Below are positions 13,861-25,225 of a DNA stretch of 64,000 nt, piece by piece (the first letter of the stretch is position 1; each line of letters starts with the position of its first letter). Origin of the DNA: Ophthalmolycus amberensis (Eukaryota > Chordata > Actinopteri > Perciformes > Zoarcidae); the NCBI GenBank assembly GCA_024529925.1, contig JAFEUB010001038.1:4158501-4222500 (forward strand). Reading direction: 5' to 3'. The position numbers and the translations under genes were made by a program. The notes under the pieces are model-generated. The model worked only from the letters and a program-made list of their open reading frames with translations, was not told the origin of the DNA and ran no database searches.

Positions 13861-16003
13861 GACTCGTTGTCATCGCACTTTGAAGTGCCTCACCCAGAGC
13901 TCTGGCAATCTGCAGGAGACTGATCTCCAGACAGTGAAAGAGGGAGGAGCCGGGGCAGCACGCGCTCAGACATACACACAGCTGTGCGGGCATACCTTGC
14001 GCATGCATTGCTTTACGACATGTGAACACACTCCTACACCTTTTTGCACGCAAGTCCCTCCTGCAAGCTGAATCCTTAATAAACGTCTTTGCTTGCACCT
14101 GCAGGCAACAGTACGTGCACTGAATTCAGTTTATTAGAAACTTGCAGTCCATCATGGTACCAATCATGATAATAATCCAATTGTGCACTTTTGATTTCAA
14201 CTTAGAAAAGTTCTCGAATTGCCTGAAATGACTTTTAATTGACTCCTTACTCTTGAAAATATACACTGATCCTCTGGTTTGAGTTTCGCTCCCAGTCGGC
14301 CTCGCCACAATTTAGCCTCGCTTCCCCCAGAAATAATATTACCATCATTACACAGATGACTATTCCCTCCACTTCTCAGCCTCAAATGCTCGGAAAATCC
14401 CCAAATCTCCACCTCGAAAAATGCACTTCCACGGTGGTGCAAGCTACTACGCCCCGAGCTACAATCCATCGGGGCAATAATTCCATTACTATACAGAGCA
14501 TAGCATATAAGGCCATCGATTCTGCCTCGAAACACACTGACTCACCGGATTGAAAGGTGCCTTCAGCCTGCATTACTTCCGCAGCATTCGTCTCCAAGGA
14601 TGGGCACACACACACAGGCTCAGATGTACACACCTGGAGGAAACGGCTATCAGAGTTCTGACTTTTAATTGTTGTTTCTGCTCTGAATAACTGAAAAGTG
14701 TACAATAAGAGATGAGCTGAACATGAGCATGGGACTGGTGGTGGATACATGTGCTGTTCCTTAATTGAGTCAATTAATGCGCTCTCTGGTTGGAACTGCA
14801 GTTATGCTTCGATGTGTTGTTTCTTTTCACGTTATTGGCCAAGACCCTGCTAGGTGGGATTTTGTTCTGCCACGTTCAACCAAGAAGTTGAAGAGTGAGA
14901 AATTGCTGCTGTAGATGTGTTGAGATTGATTGTGTGCTGTTGGACACAAAGCATTCCAATGAGAGGAATTAAACAATTTTGAGGCTGAAGAAAACATTGC
15001 AATGCTGCGAACGTGGCAGGAAACCAGGAGTCATTAAAGCAAACAGTGGAGAGTGTGAGCAACGTAAAAGCAGGACCATAATAGCGGGAGTGCTGTTAAA
15101 ACCGCAGCTATTTAAAGACGTGCGAGTGCAATAGGTGTTATTTTGTTGAGAGGACGTTTTTCTGACCGGTTTGTTTAAACGGAGAGAGATTCCATTAACT
15201 CATTGTGCGTGTGTTGGGTGGCAGCACTGCCTTAAAGCCATTGGGTTCCTGTTAAAGTTTGATCGCACCGACGGTGATCAGGCCCCGGTTGAAAACTGAC
15301 AGAATTCTGCTTCGTCGCGATTGGCGACGCGGCAAATCCAATTGAAACTCTAGCGCACAGATTGTTTGCCGCTACAAATGCGATTAAACACATGCGCGGC
15401 CCACATGCATGCAGGCACGAATGTGATCTGTTGGGTCGAGGCTCAGGGGAGCATTACTGTTCAAGGTGGCGCCAGGGTATTCACCCCCCTTCCTCTTGTG
15501 TGCAGTTGACCCATACGATTACTAAGCCAAATGGGCGTTTGACTCAAACAACACCCTGAGGGTGTTTATGCTGCGCTGCGAAACACAGTCAGCTAGAAAT
15601 CGCCCCGGAGTAACTGTGGGGCTTTTCCCGAAAAAATAAATAAGAAACGACTGCTCTGCCAAGCTCCAAAGTTAACGTGTCTGATGTGGAACTGAGATAC
15701 GAAGGTGTGCCTCAAATGGGGGATGATTTGGTTAAGGGACGGTTGGGAAAGGGATCACACAAATCTACACCTTGGGCGATGTCTTGTGTCGGAGGAAGAA
15801 AAGAGGTGGGTGGAGGAAGCAAAAGCTTTGCAAGCTGTTGCACGTGGGGACGGGGAAATGATCCCAGGCATCTTGTTTGCATTGTCTTGCGTGGCCATTG
15901 TTTGTGAATGTCAGGCGGCGGCTTCCAGCTCTCAGTGTGCTGGAGAGAGTTGAAGCTTCGTACTATGGCTGACACACACGTGTACGCGTGTGCATAGTGA
16001 ACA

Positions 16004-16008
<5 letters not shown>

Positions 16009-16037
<29 letters not shown>
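16009..16037. repeat. (CA)n microsatellite
   Basis: About 14 uninterrupted CA units, preceded by further CA-rich sequence from 15,971. Confidence 0.95.
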
Positions 16038-16041
<4 letters not shown>

Positions 16042-17509
16042 CAGCTCCTCTCTGTTGCAGAGGGTTGGAGAGTAGCTTCCAGCTTTCACCCAAAGCCACA
16101 GTCTGGAAAAGCTCCATTATAGTGTGTGCATCACTCTCTGCTGGCCGACTGTATGAACTGCACCCACATTGCTCCTCTTATTGACCCATATTGTCTCATC
16201 CTCACACCTAGCATAACACTTTTGTGCCTATTTCTTCTCACAATTGTCAGTTGAATTCATCCCCATTTCTTTTTGGACCTTACATTAACCCTAATGTAGT
16301 GATGGATGTCCTGCAGACCGCAAGCCCTATTCAATAATACAAAATAATATACATATTTAACATTGTTTTATTATACTTTTATTCTAAACATGATTTTGAA
16401 CTGATGGCATATGCCAATGTCATGAAATGTGCAAGTTCAGTTTGTGTCAGGAAAGGGTTTCTGCAATACTTCCACTTCTCTCGTATTTAAATCAATCAAA
16501 AGAAAAGAAAATTCATATTTAATTGAAAATAAATGATTGTTTTTGCAGTTATTAGCATGATATTTACGTCAGTAAGGTCTCTAGGACCCCAAATAATGAG
16601 AAATAAATCCAACATGAAAACACAACGGTTAATGATACTGCTTAGAAATGTGTCAACGATGCCAAACGCATTAGTTAGCGGGAGATAATAGCAAAGTTCC
16701 TGCAAGTAAGTAACACAGAACATGTATCTGTGTAGGGGTAATCCAGGATTAGCTGTGCTGCTGTGCACTGATTCCATATGGAAGGGTTCCTTGGCAAAAT
16801 CAGGAATTTAGGAAATCAATAAGAAACATAACGGATTAAGTCTAATTTATTCACATCACACGAAGGTCTTAGCATCAGGGAACCCAAATCTCCTTTTGAA
16901 TTCTCGAAACTCAAGCAGACGATCTCCAAGTTTTAGGACTCATTCACATGTATAGTGTCAGCTAAGGCCATACTCTTGGCATGGACCGGTGCAGTCAACC
17001 ACACAACCCCACTGTGGTTCTGTGCTCGTAACAAAATACAAGGACCACTGGGTTTTAAGCGTATCCCTGTCAGCCCTCATCGACTTCAGGCCCACCACGG
17101 TTCAACACGTACAATGTGTAGAGAGGTATGTAATTGAATGTTACCCACACCTTTCAGTCGCACTGGGATCCCTTCGAGAAACTCCATCAAACGCCACACT
17201 CACAAGGCATCCAATCTGAACCATAATATCATCGTTATTTAGTTATTTTTTGTGACAGCAAGACCGTTGATTTATTTCACGCGATCTTAAGTCTTCTTCT
17301 ACACTTGCCCTTGACCATTTTGCTGCAAACTAGCTCATGAAAACTACTGTACTGTTCATAGAAATGATTGACGGATCAGAATTCATGAGTTTTCCCGACA
17401 TGTGACCTTCCCCTGATTGCTTTAAGTTCACTACGGTCTTTTTTGAGTGATGCATCCGTTTCGGAAAATGTGTTTGAGCACATTTTTCTCTCCGTCGTGC
17501 AGCACCGAT

Positions 17510-17531
17510 GGGGGGGGGGGGGGGGGGGGGG
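17510..17531. repeat. poly(G)22 tract
   Basis: Twenty-two consecutive G on the plus strand. Confidence 0.95.
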
Positions 17532-19654
17532 TTTCTGCCGAGCTCCCTCGTCTTTTTATGTGACAGTAAAACCATTTGTTGCGGAACATTTATCACCCTC
17601 CATTTGATGCAGAGTTCCCCCTCTCTTTCAGATGTGTTAATGGTTACAATGAGAACGCCTTGAGTTTTCAGCACATTCGAGGAAATGAGGGGATGGTGTT
17701 CCATACAATGTGTGAACTCGGGAACAACCTCACCAAGGCTGACACATTGTCATTCACTTCCCTATCTCACCTTGCAGTTGAGGGCCGTTTATTTAAGTCC
17801 AGTCAATTATAAGGACGGTACTCGCAGGAGGACATATTTTACAAAAAGACCTTCATTCTTCAGTTTTATTCGATATTTTTCTTTGTCATTATTGCAAAAG
17901 AAAAGTATTTAAATCAGAAGAATGGCCGCTACAATTTCTACTTCATGCATGGGGTTATTGAAAACCTCCCGGGGGGAGCAATTGATCGTGGCAACTGTCA
18001 CTGTTTGAATTTCCTAATTCTCTATAAGTCAGAAAATGACCTGCAGCAACCTTTATTTTTATATTGTGGCCATATTTTCCCTGCGCTGCCCATATTTGAC
18101 AGCTGTTAGCGACGAGAAGCAACAGCTCGCGCAGTAAAGTGTGAGCTGGATTTGAGCTTCTGGCGCGATACGCTAATATCCATACTTTGAGGGGACTTTT
18201 CACCCTTCCTCAGAAGAGCGAGTGACGGATTTCTACCGGCTTAGTGGGATCACATGATGAAGAATTCACTGTGTGCAAAGCCAACATCAACGGGCGGAGG
18301 GAAAAGTAGCCTGAAGGAGAAACGAAGTAGCCGAAACAAAGAGTTATGTCTGATCTGCTGTGTTATTTATTCCTGGCATAAATAGCACACCTGCTACTAC
18401 TGAGAGCATGAAGAAACTGTAAGCACAGTTAATTTTGGGGCTGTCCAGTATTTCGCCAACTGTCCCAACACAAACAATGGCCATTGCTTGGCTTTTGTGA
18501 ATTTTAACGGCACATGAAATAGCTCTTTTGTGTATATTTGTCAGGCGAGCGGAACCACTTGCTTTCTGCAGGCAGACGTGACAAGAGTTTACTCTAACAG
18601 CAGTTACACACTCACACTCAAGCTTGGTGGCTTGAGCACGGAGAAATAAATTCTGGGCCCCTCGGCAACAACACAACAGCTATCAAACTGCAAATAATCA
18701 CAGCCATCTTCCAGGGGGTTTTGGCCTCCCGAATCCCCCCCTAATGATGTCCCAGACCTTGAGGCTTTTCGGAATTGAGAACGAAATGAATACTTGTATG
18801 TGTTGACTGCTGGAAAGCCTCTCTGAGCAAGAAAAATGTCCCTCAAACCTCCTGGATTTGCTGGATGCAAACACAATTAGCAGCAACATGTTCCTGTAAT
18901 AAGTCTGTCAACCACACTGAATTCAGCTGAGTCACAGATGATGGATTTGGAGGGAGTGCGTGTTCGCTGTGTGTCTGTGTACTCGCTATCGGCGCATGCA
19001 ATAAACAGCTGTGACGTCTTTGGAGTTACTTCTGTGCAAGTCAGCAAGATGAAGGAGAGAGCGTATCACCTTGGATCTGCACACACAAGCACACGCATGA
19101 TTACAGGGACGCACATCAGGCAAAGCCAAATCAAACTCTCGCCCAGACCGGATATGAACATGATTCAAGGAGTCACCCGGGAGTGTCATTTCTAAGTGTC
19201 TCTAGCGGGACTCGCCTCAGGTATTCCATAAGCAATTATTCTGGGGAGACAACAGACAGGCCTGTCATATCCGTTCTCCTCTGTGCAAATGCACTCAGGC
19301 AAGAACAAGCTGCGCACACACACGCACACGTGCACATCCATATACAAATGCGCATCTTCCTCTCACCTTTCCTCCCTCCCTCACCACCTCATGCGCAACT
19401 ACACCTAATCTCACACATACTCTCTTCGCTCTCCTTGCTCACACAAACTCACCAAATTCATGTTTTTCTCTCCTCTCACATTTGGTCTCTCCCCCTCATC
19501 CTCACCTTCTGTCCTTCACACATACACTCGCGCAGTGTAGGAGTTGTGTTTCAGTCCTATTCATGTCTGTCTGCTGACTGCATTCATTCATTCTTTATAC
19601 ACTTAAAGGGGCACTCCAGTGATTTCACATGTCAGGTTTATACCCGATCATTAC

Positions 19655-20180
19655 TGGTGGGCAGAGGTATGGACTCAAGTCACGTGACTTGGACTGGAGC
19701 CAGACTCAAGTCACTAATTTGTTGACTTTAGACTTAACACAATCAAAGAAGAGCGCATAATGACTTGTTTAGGACTCAACGTTTAAGACTTGGGACTTGA
19801 CTTGGGACTTGTTAGTCCTGATTTGGGACTTAACTCAGGACTCTTCAGTCTTGATTTGAGGCTTGACATGGGACTTGTCAGTCTTGTCTTGGTACTTGAC
19901 TTGGGACTTGCCTGTCTTGATTTGGGACTTGACTTGGTACTTGATTTGGGACTTGTCAGTCTTGACTTGGGACTTGCCAGTCTTGACTTGATTCTTGACT
20001 TGGGACTTGCCAGTCTTGACTTGATACTTGACTTGGGACTTGCCAGTCTTGACTTGATACTTGACTTGGGACTTGCCTGTATTGACTTGATACTTGACTT
20101 GATACTTGACTTGGGACTTGCCTGTATTGACTTGGTACTTGACTTGGGACTTGAGTGCAAAGACTTGAGACTTACTCGTG
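19655..20180. repeat. ACTTGA-rich minisatellite, 33-bp higher-order unit
   Basis: Degenerate ACTTGACTTGGG repeats are organised in the centre (about 19,950-20,110) as a 33-bp unit: TTGACTTGATACTTGACTTG followed by GGACTTGCCAGTC. Because 33 is divisible by three, both strands stay open over long stretches (172 residues on plus, 141 on minus), made of 11-residue repeats such as SIKSRLASPKS. These frames are repeat artefacts. The flank with GGACTCAAGTCACGTGACTT matches a known fish repeat context. Confidence 0.85.
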
Positions 20181-23100
20181 ACTTACATAACAATGATTTG
20201 GCTTCCACTTCTCTTATCAGATCTTATTCTGGTTGCAAAGTGTTTTACACCTGCAAAGTAGCACCTAAAACACCTCGCATTAGCAAGCATTTCCTCTTGT
20301 CAGGATAAGATATACAGATTACAGGATAATACCATGTGTAAATGGAGTAAATCATTTTTGCTTTGGGTCAAACCTCTAATTAGCATTTGAGGACAACATT
20401 TGCACTAATTGGATGATAAACAATACAATACTGTCTAAAGATAAACCTACTACAAAACAATATAATATTTGTTGATAATAGTTAACTGTAATCTGAAATA
20501 CAAAGCCTACACTGAGGACCAAAACAAATTAAATCTGCTCACGTCTCAGATACGCTGTCACTAGAAAGGTCTAAAACTAGATTTGTTTCTCCCGAGTACA
20601 AAAGTACAAGAACACACAAACGCAAAGACGTACAGACATGTTTGTTCTTCCACCTTGTCGGGTCAGAGAGGCTCTCTTGTACTTTCCTCATGTAAATGAA
20701 AAGCAATGTGTTGCTGATACAAGCGACGCTCCCCTGAATTTTAAAAAACGGAGATGAAACACACCTGAGTCCTTCGATGACCCACTAGCACCCCTTTAGA
20801 AAAACAGGCCTGCTCTTAGTTTGGCCAAGGGAGAAACACCAGCTACCACCCTGCCCGTGTCTGCTACCTTTTAATTCATGCCTTTATCGTTTCTCGTCGC
20901 TTGGTCGCTCCCCTCTCTTGTCTCCCTTATATATATATATTTTTTCCAATTACTTGAGTGCACAAAAGCCCTCGCCCATTTGGAGTGCAGTGAATTATCG
21001 TCTCTTAATTAGGCAGCGAGGCAGTAAAAGCATGTCCGTCCAAGTTTGTTTCAACCTGACTGAAGATTTTATGATTGAGAGGTGCAAACTAATTGGATTC
21101 CTGACTGGCTGTCTGGATAAAATTGCTCGACTATCAAAGAGGGATGGAGGGAGTGTTTGAGAAGGCCGGTGGAGAAAATGCAGCGTGCGAGTGAGTTTTA
21201 AGGAGAGAAACGCAAGAGAGGGAGAAGTGCTGGGAAATACAGACTATGGAGAAAAGAAAGAGGGAGATGGAAGTCAAAAAGAGATACAGGTACACACGAC
21301 AATACTTCCTAGCTGAACTTTCCAAAAAAAAAACACATCATTCAGTCGAGTGATTGTTCATGCCTTTGGGTTTTAATTGTGCTTTAGGCCTTTTCTGATC
21401 AATAAACGAAATTGTTCATCACAAAAGCCTCTGGTGCCTCGTCTGGTGCAACCGATTAGGCTGGAGCATACATAACAAGTGTCTGATTAACATCAAATGC
21501 AATAAAGGAGAAATGAGGAGTCTCATTCCCCCCCCCAAAAAAAAAATGCTATCTCAAGTTTCTAAATAGGTTTTGGCGAGGAGAGGGTATGGTTTAGCGT
21601 TATTTGGGAGGTAGCGAGAGGTAAGGGGAGTTCTGATAAGAAGCCGCGCCAGACCTCATTCTCATTAACGACCCCATATCTGTCTGCTCTCCTTTCAGGG
21701 GGATGGTGAGCTTGGCTCGTGTGGGAGTAAGGATAAGCCACGGTTGTTGTTTTTTGCAAGAAGCTATAGCGTCGCTATGAAGTCATGTGCTTCATACCTG
21801 AAAGAGAAGGGTGCATTTGTTGAATTGCATTGATCAGTAGCGAGGCTTAGTTGTGCCGAGAGCCAGGATGAACAGGCAACATTGGAATACCTGCTTCCTC
21901 TAAATCCCAGCAGCTAGCCTGCGATTAGCACAGACTCTGTGAGGGCTAATTGCAGGTTAAAGAAGGGGCCACTCTCTTTTTAGCTCTCCTTTTTTCAACA
22001 TCCTGAGAATAAAGCCGGGTGGCAAGCTCTGGAGGACTTTTCCTGAGTTCAGCAGTACTGTCCAGACAGCCTTCGGGCCCCTTGTGGCTACTCCACCTCC
22101 TCTCAGGAGAGGCCCCAACTAGCGACCAAACAGCCTCGGCAGCAGCCTCCCAGATGTACTTATGAGCCCCGAAGCGCCGGCGCCAGCGCCAGCAACCGGG
22201 CCTCCACGGATGCCAGCCAAGATCCTGGATGCTGGCTGGCAGCGAGCTCCGCAGCTGTGGATGTCATCATCAAGCGGCAGTTGGGCAGTTGGGCAATGGC
22301 TCATGAGTTTGACCGTGATGCCGTCCATCAGCTGCAGCCGCTCTACTCCACCTCTTTGCTAATCATTCACCTGAAACCCTTTAGCCACATTAGCTAATCC
22401 CGTAATATTCCCCGTAATAATGGTCATTTTACTCCTACCACTAGCAATTATGTCGTCAGAGTGGGTGCGAGATTTCTCAAATAGTGGCCATTAAGTATGT
22501 GATGTTTGATAATAGTATGATTGTGATAAATGTTGTCCTTAGGATAAGAAGCAGAGCACGGTATCTCTGGAGAGGGCGGGTGTGGATTCAGTGTCTTGCT
22601 CATGGACACCTCAGTAGGGCAGAATGCTCGGATTTCGAATAACGCACGAATGTGTATGCTACACATGCTTGCAGTTTGTACCAGACGTACATGCTGCGTT
22701 GTTAGAAAACTACCCTTTAGAAAGAAAAAAAACCCACCCACAACCTGATTGCAAATTGATCTTTTCAAAAACACTCATGAAACATAATGGCTGCAGTCGA
22801 GCCTCGCAACGTATTCTGCCACATTTTCTCGGCCCATAGCTAAAATGGACACAACTATGGTCTCTATTACTGCAATGGCTTGTGACTCACGGTCTCCAAA
22901 CCAAATTGAGGATTTAATAGATAGTGATTTAAAGGAGTCGGAGGATGTTTGATGGAAGTCCAAATGAGTTGCTGACACTTGTGTATAACAACTGGCGGCA
23001 TTTCATTCACCGAATTTTCCCATTTTCAGTGTAATAAAGTTGAAATCAATGTTTATCGGGAGATGAGATATGAGATATGATGTGATAAATGGACATGATT

Positions 23101-23659
23101 ATGTGTGGTGCTTTCCAGACCAGAGGCCTCAGCAATATTGTAATATATGAATAGGGTAGATTATAATGGAGAACAATCAGTTGATTTGTCTGCTGGAAAT
23201 GCCTCTTTCTTTGAAACAAGCACACACACCAGGTCTAGAGAGAAGTTCAATAGTCCTTATGTTGCCAATTACTGTCCATTATTCAATGGCATTTCTATGA
23301 GGTGTGCTTGTTTTTGCTGAACCCTAACAGTGACATCTGCTGGACATTTAGAGGACTGATTTCAAATATACATAGAGTTGGTGAGAAAGGAACTTGCTAG
23401 GCTTAAAATAAGTTGTATAACAATGAACAATGTTATATTACCGATTAGGTCTTTACAATATGACTTGAATGTTCCAAAAAAAAATTGTGAGCTTTTAAAT
23501 GTTTATTTTTAATCGCATGCACATCGCTACATTTCTAGGTCGCATTAGTTTCAGAGTAAAAACAAAACTCCAGTGGAACTCGTGAGAACTGAAGTACTTA
23601 GTAGGGAGCTCCCCACAGCTCGAGAGAGGCGACAGGTGAAGTTGCTCGTACCCAAATTA
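20181..23659. other. non-coding, no gene seen
   Basis: Mixed sequence. The segment at 22,080-22,350 is GC-richer, but neither of its open frames (66 and 69 residues) resembles a known protein. Confidence 0.55.
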
Positions 23660-23992
23660 GACCCAATCACCGATCCGGGCTACCGCCAGGTGAGAATCAG
23701 CTTGACGTCGCGTGACAACAGACGCGCGCGGATGTTTACGCTCGCGACGGATGCTCCGTGATTTTCTGCGTTGATACTGAGAAACTTTTACCTTCAGTGA
23801 GGTGTGCGCGAGGACTTTCTGCTGTTTGAGACCTCCGCTCTCCGTCTGCAGGGCCTCGCTCAGCTCCAAGCGTTTGAAGACTTCGAGGAGCGCTGAGGGG
23901 ACGAGAGGAGGCCGAGGGGACCGGCTTGTGTTGCGGACTGAGAACGCACGCGCCGGGGGATGCTGAGCAGACTGTGGAGGCCCCTTCAGACT
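23660..23992. promoter_or_regulatory. CpG-dense block with splice-like signals on both strands; possible promoter or first exon
   Basis: I count roughly 30 CpGs in about 300 bp, far denser than the flanks. There is a CRE-like TGACGTC at 23,703-23,709. On the plus strand the block ends in ACTG|GTGAGT at 23,992/23,993, and an ATG at 23,960 opens a short frame MLSRLWRPLQT that runs into that donor. On the minus strand the same DNA has an open stretch reading LLEVFKRLELSEALQ, followed by AAG|GTAAAAG near 23,794. Either strand could carry a real exon. I do not recognise the product. mid1 ends about 4 kb to the right. Confidence 0.4.
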
Positions 23993-24109
23993 GGTGAGTG
24001 GCCTAATTGACTTTTTGTTTATCTGTTTATTGTACAGTGAGAAGGTTGGCAACCGCTGTGTTGCAACATAGCAATGTAGAATGTGTGTGTTTGCAAAGTA
24101 GTGTGTACA

Positions 24110-24812
24110 CAAACTGCAGTTTCTCTTTGGTTCATGCTGTCCTGAGTCTATTATGCACACCTGTGATGTCTGCTCTGGTGATGTTTTCTGCTGTCAGGTG
24201 CATTATAGGCTAACGCTGGTTGCACCCGCCGTGGTGTCCATATTCTCATTCATTTTTGGTCATATCTCTCTCATTGTCTGGTTTTGTGTCTTGGTTGCTT
24301 CTAGAGGAAAGTGATTGTAGATCAGCTGTATGCACAGGCTGCAAATGTCTACAGAGAAGGAATCTGTTGTTGGTTTGGATGTTGATGTGGGTCCCTTGAT
24401 GTATGGGTCGACATCTGATCAAATGTATTTTGTAACCTAAAGGTGAAAACAGTATGTAAACTTGAGAATCTTATTCTAATATTATTTCCAAGTGCAATAA
24501 CCAACTCTGTTATTGTTGTAACTCACTGTACAGGTGAGCGTGTGCAGTTTCTCCTTAATTTACATGTGTTTGCGAGCCGCTGTGGACTCTATATTATGCT
24601 GCACATCTGCTTTGCTGATGCTTTATTCCGCTGTTGATTCCATAACAAGTGTCATATTTAATTCATGTGGCTTAATGAGGCTCATCGCACCCGCCGTGAT
24701 GTCCATTGCTCATTCTGTCTGCCATTTGTTTGTCAATCGCATGTGCTGGCTGCAAATATCCGTCTATAGAGAAGGAAATTCATTGTTGGTTTTGGACATT
24801 GGCACTCTGTGG
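24110..24812. repeat. diverged tandem duplication, two copies of roughly 0.3 kb
   Basis: Shared blocks occur in the same order in both copies: GCAGTTTCTC (about 24,115 and 24,545), GCACCCGCCGTGRTGTCCAT (24,222 and 24,687), GGCTGCAAAT (24,337 and 24,748), then AGAGAAGGAA followed by TTGTTGGTTT. Offsets of 411-465 bp show that indels accumulated after duplication. The duplication starts about 120 bp after the CpG block. I see no coding content. Confidence 0.6.
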
Positions 24813-24999
24813 TGTGATGGTGTTCCTAGTGGATGTGCCAGAATGTTCTCCAATTAAATAAGGCCAACGCTGACACAATCAAGTTTGGTGGCAAGAAAAG
24901 AGGAACTGATAGAATCTTTTATTCTGGACTCTGACCTAAATTTCAAACCCCACAACGACAGAATTACAGAATAAGCCTACTATCATGTTTGAAAATATC

Positions 25000-25043
25000 G
25001 TATAGCCTTAAAGGACTTTTTACAGGACTGGATTATTGTAGCA

Positions 25044-25111
<68 letters not shown>

Positions 25112-25225
25112 CTAGCTTATTCAGAAAACTGATTACCGGATGCATCAGGTAATTGATTTCAAAACATTATTATTGACTTACAAAGCACTAAATGGTTTGT
25201 ATATTTATTATAACATCAATTGAAT
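25000..25225 (+). mobile_element. non-LTR retrotransposon (L2/Rex1-like) ORF2 remnant, interrupted
   Basis: Codons from 25,022 read TGLDYCSSVY and codons from 25,152 read IDFKTLLLTYKALNGL. Both resemble the conserved C-terminal end of reverse-transcriptase ORFs in fish LINEs, typically RLDYCNS ... FKILLLTYKALNGLAP. The two pieces lie in different frames and are separated by a 62-bp (TA)n array. The element is a dead fragment; neither 5' end nor RT catalytic motif is present. The family name is uncertain. Confidence 0.65.
25049..25110. repeat. (TA)n microsatellite, 31 units
   Basis: Uninterrupted TA dinucleotides lie inside the LINE remnant, just after its CSSVY codons. The array is long enough to extrude a cruciform and to be length-variable. 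Confidence 0.97.

Larger units (their letters stand above)
12646..19654. other. non-coding, no gene seen
   Basis: Only simple repeats and AT-rich unique sequence were seen. No exon with a recognisable domain was found on either strand. Confidence 0.55.

Noticed and set aside
19783..20308. Long open frames of 141 and 172 residues
   Set aside because: They are produced by a 33-bp tandem repeat that cannot shift frame; the composition is pure repeat.
23657..24160. 167-residue minus-strand open frame as a complete gene
   Set aside because: Its first half is ordinary AT-rich sequence and its end reads through a probable donor. Only the central part could be an exon, so it is reported as an uncertain CpG block.
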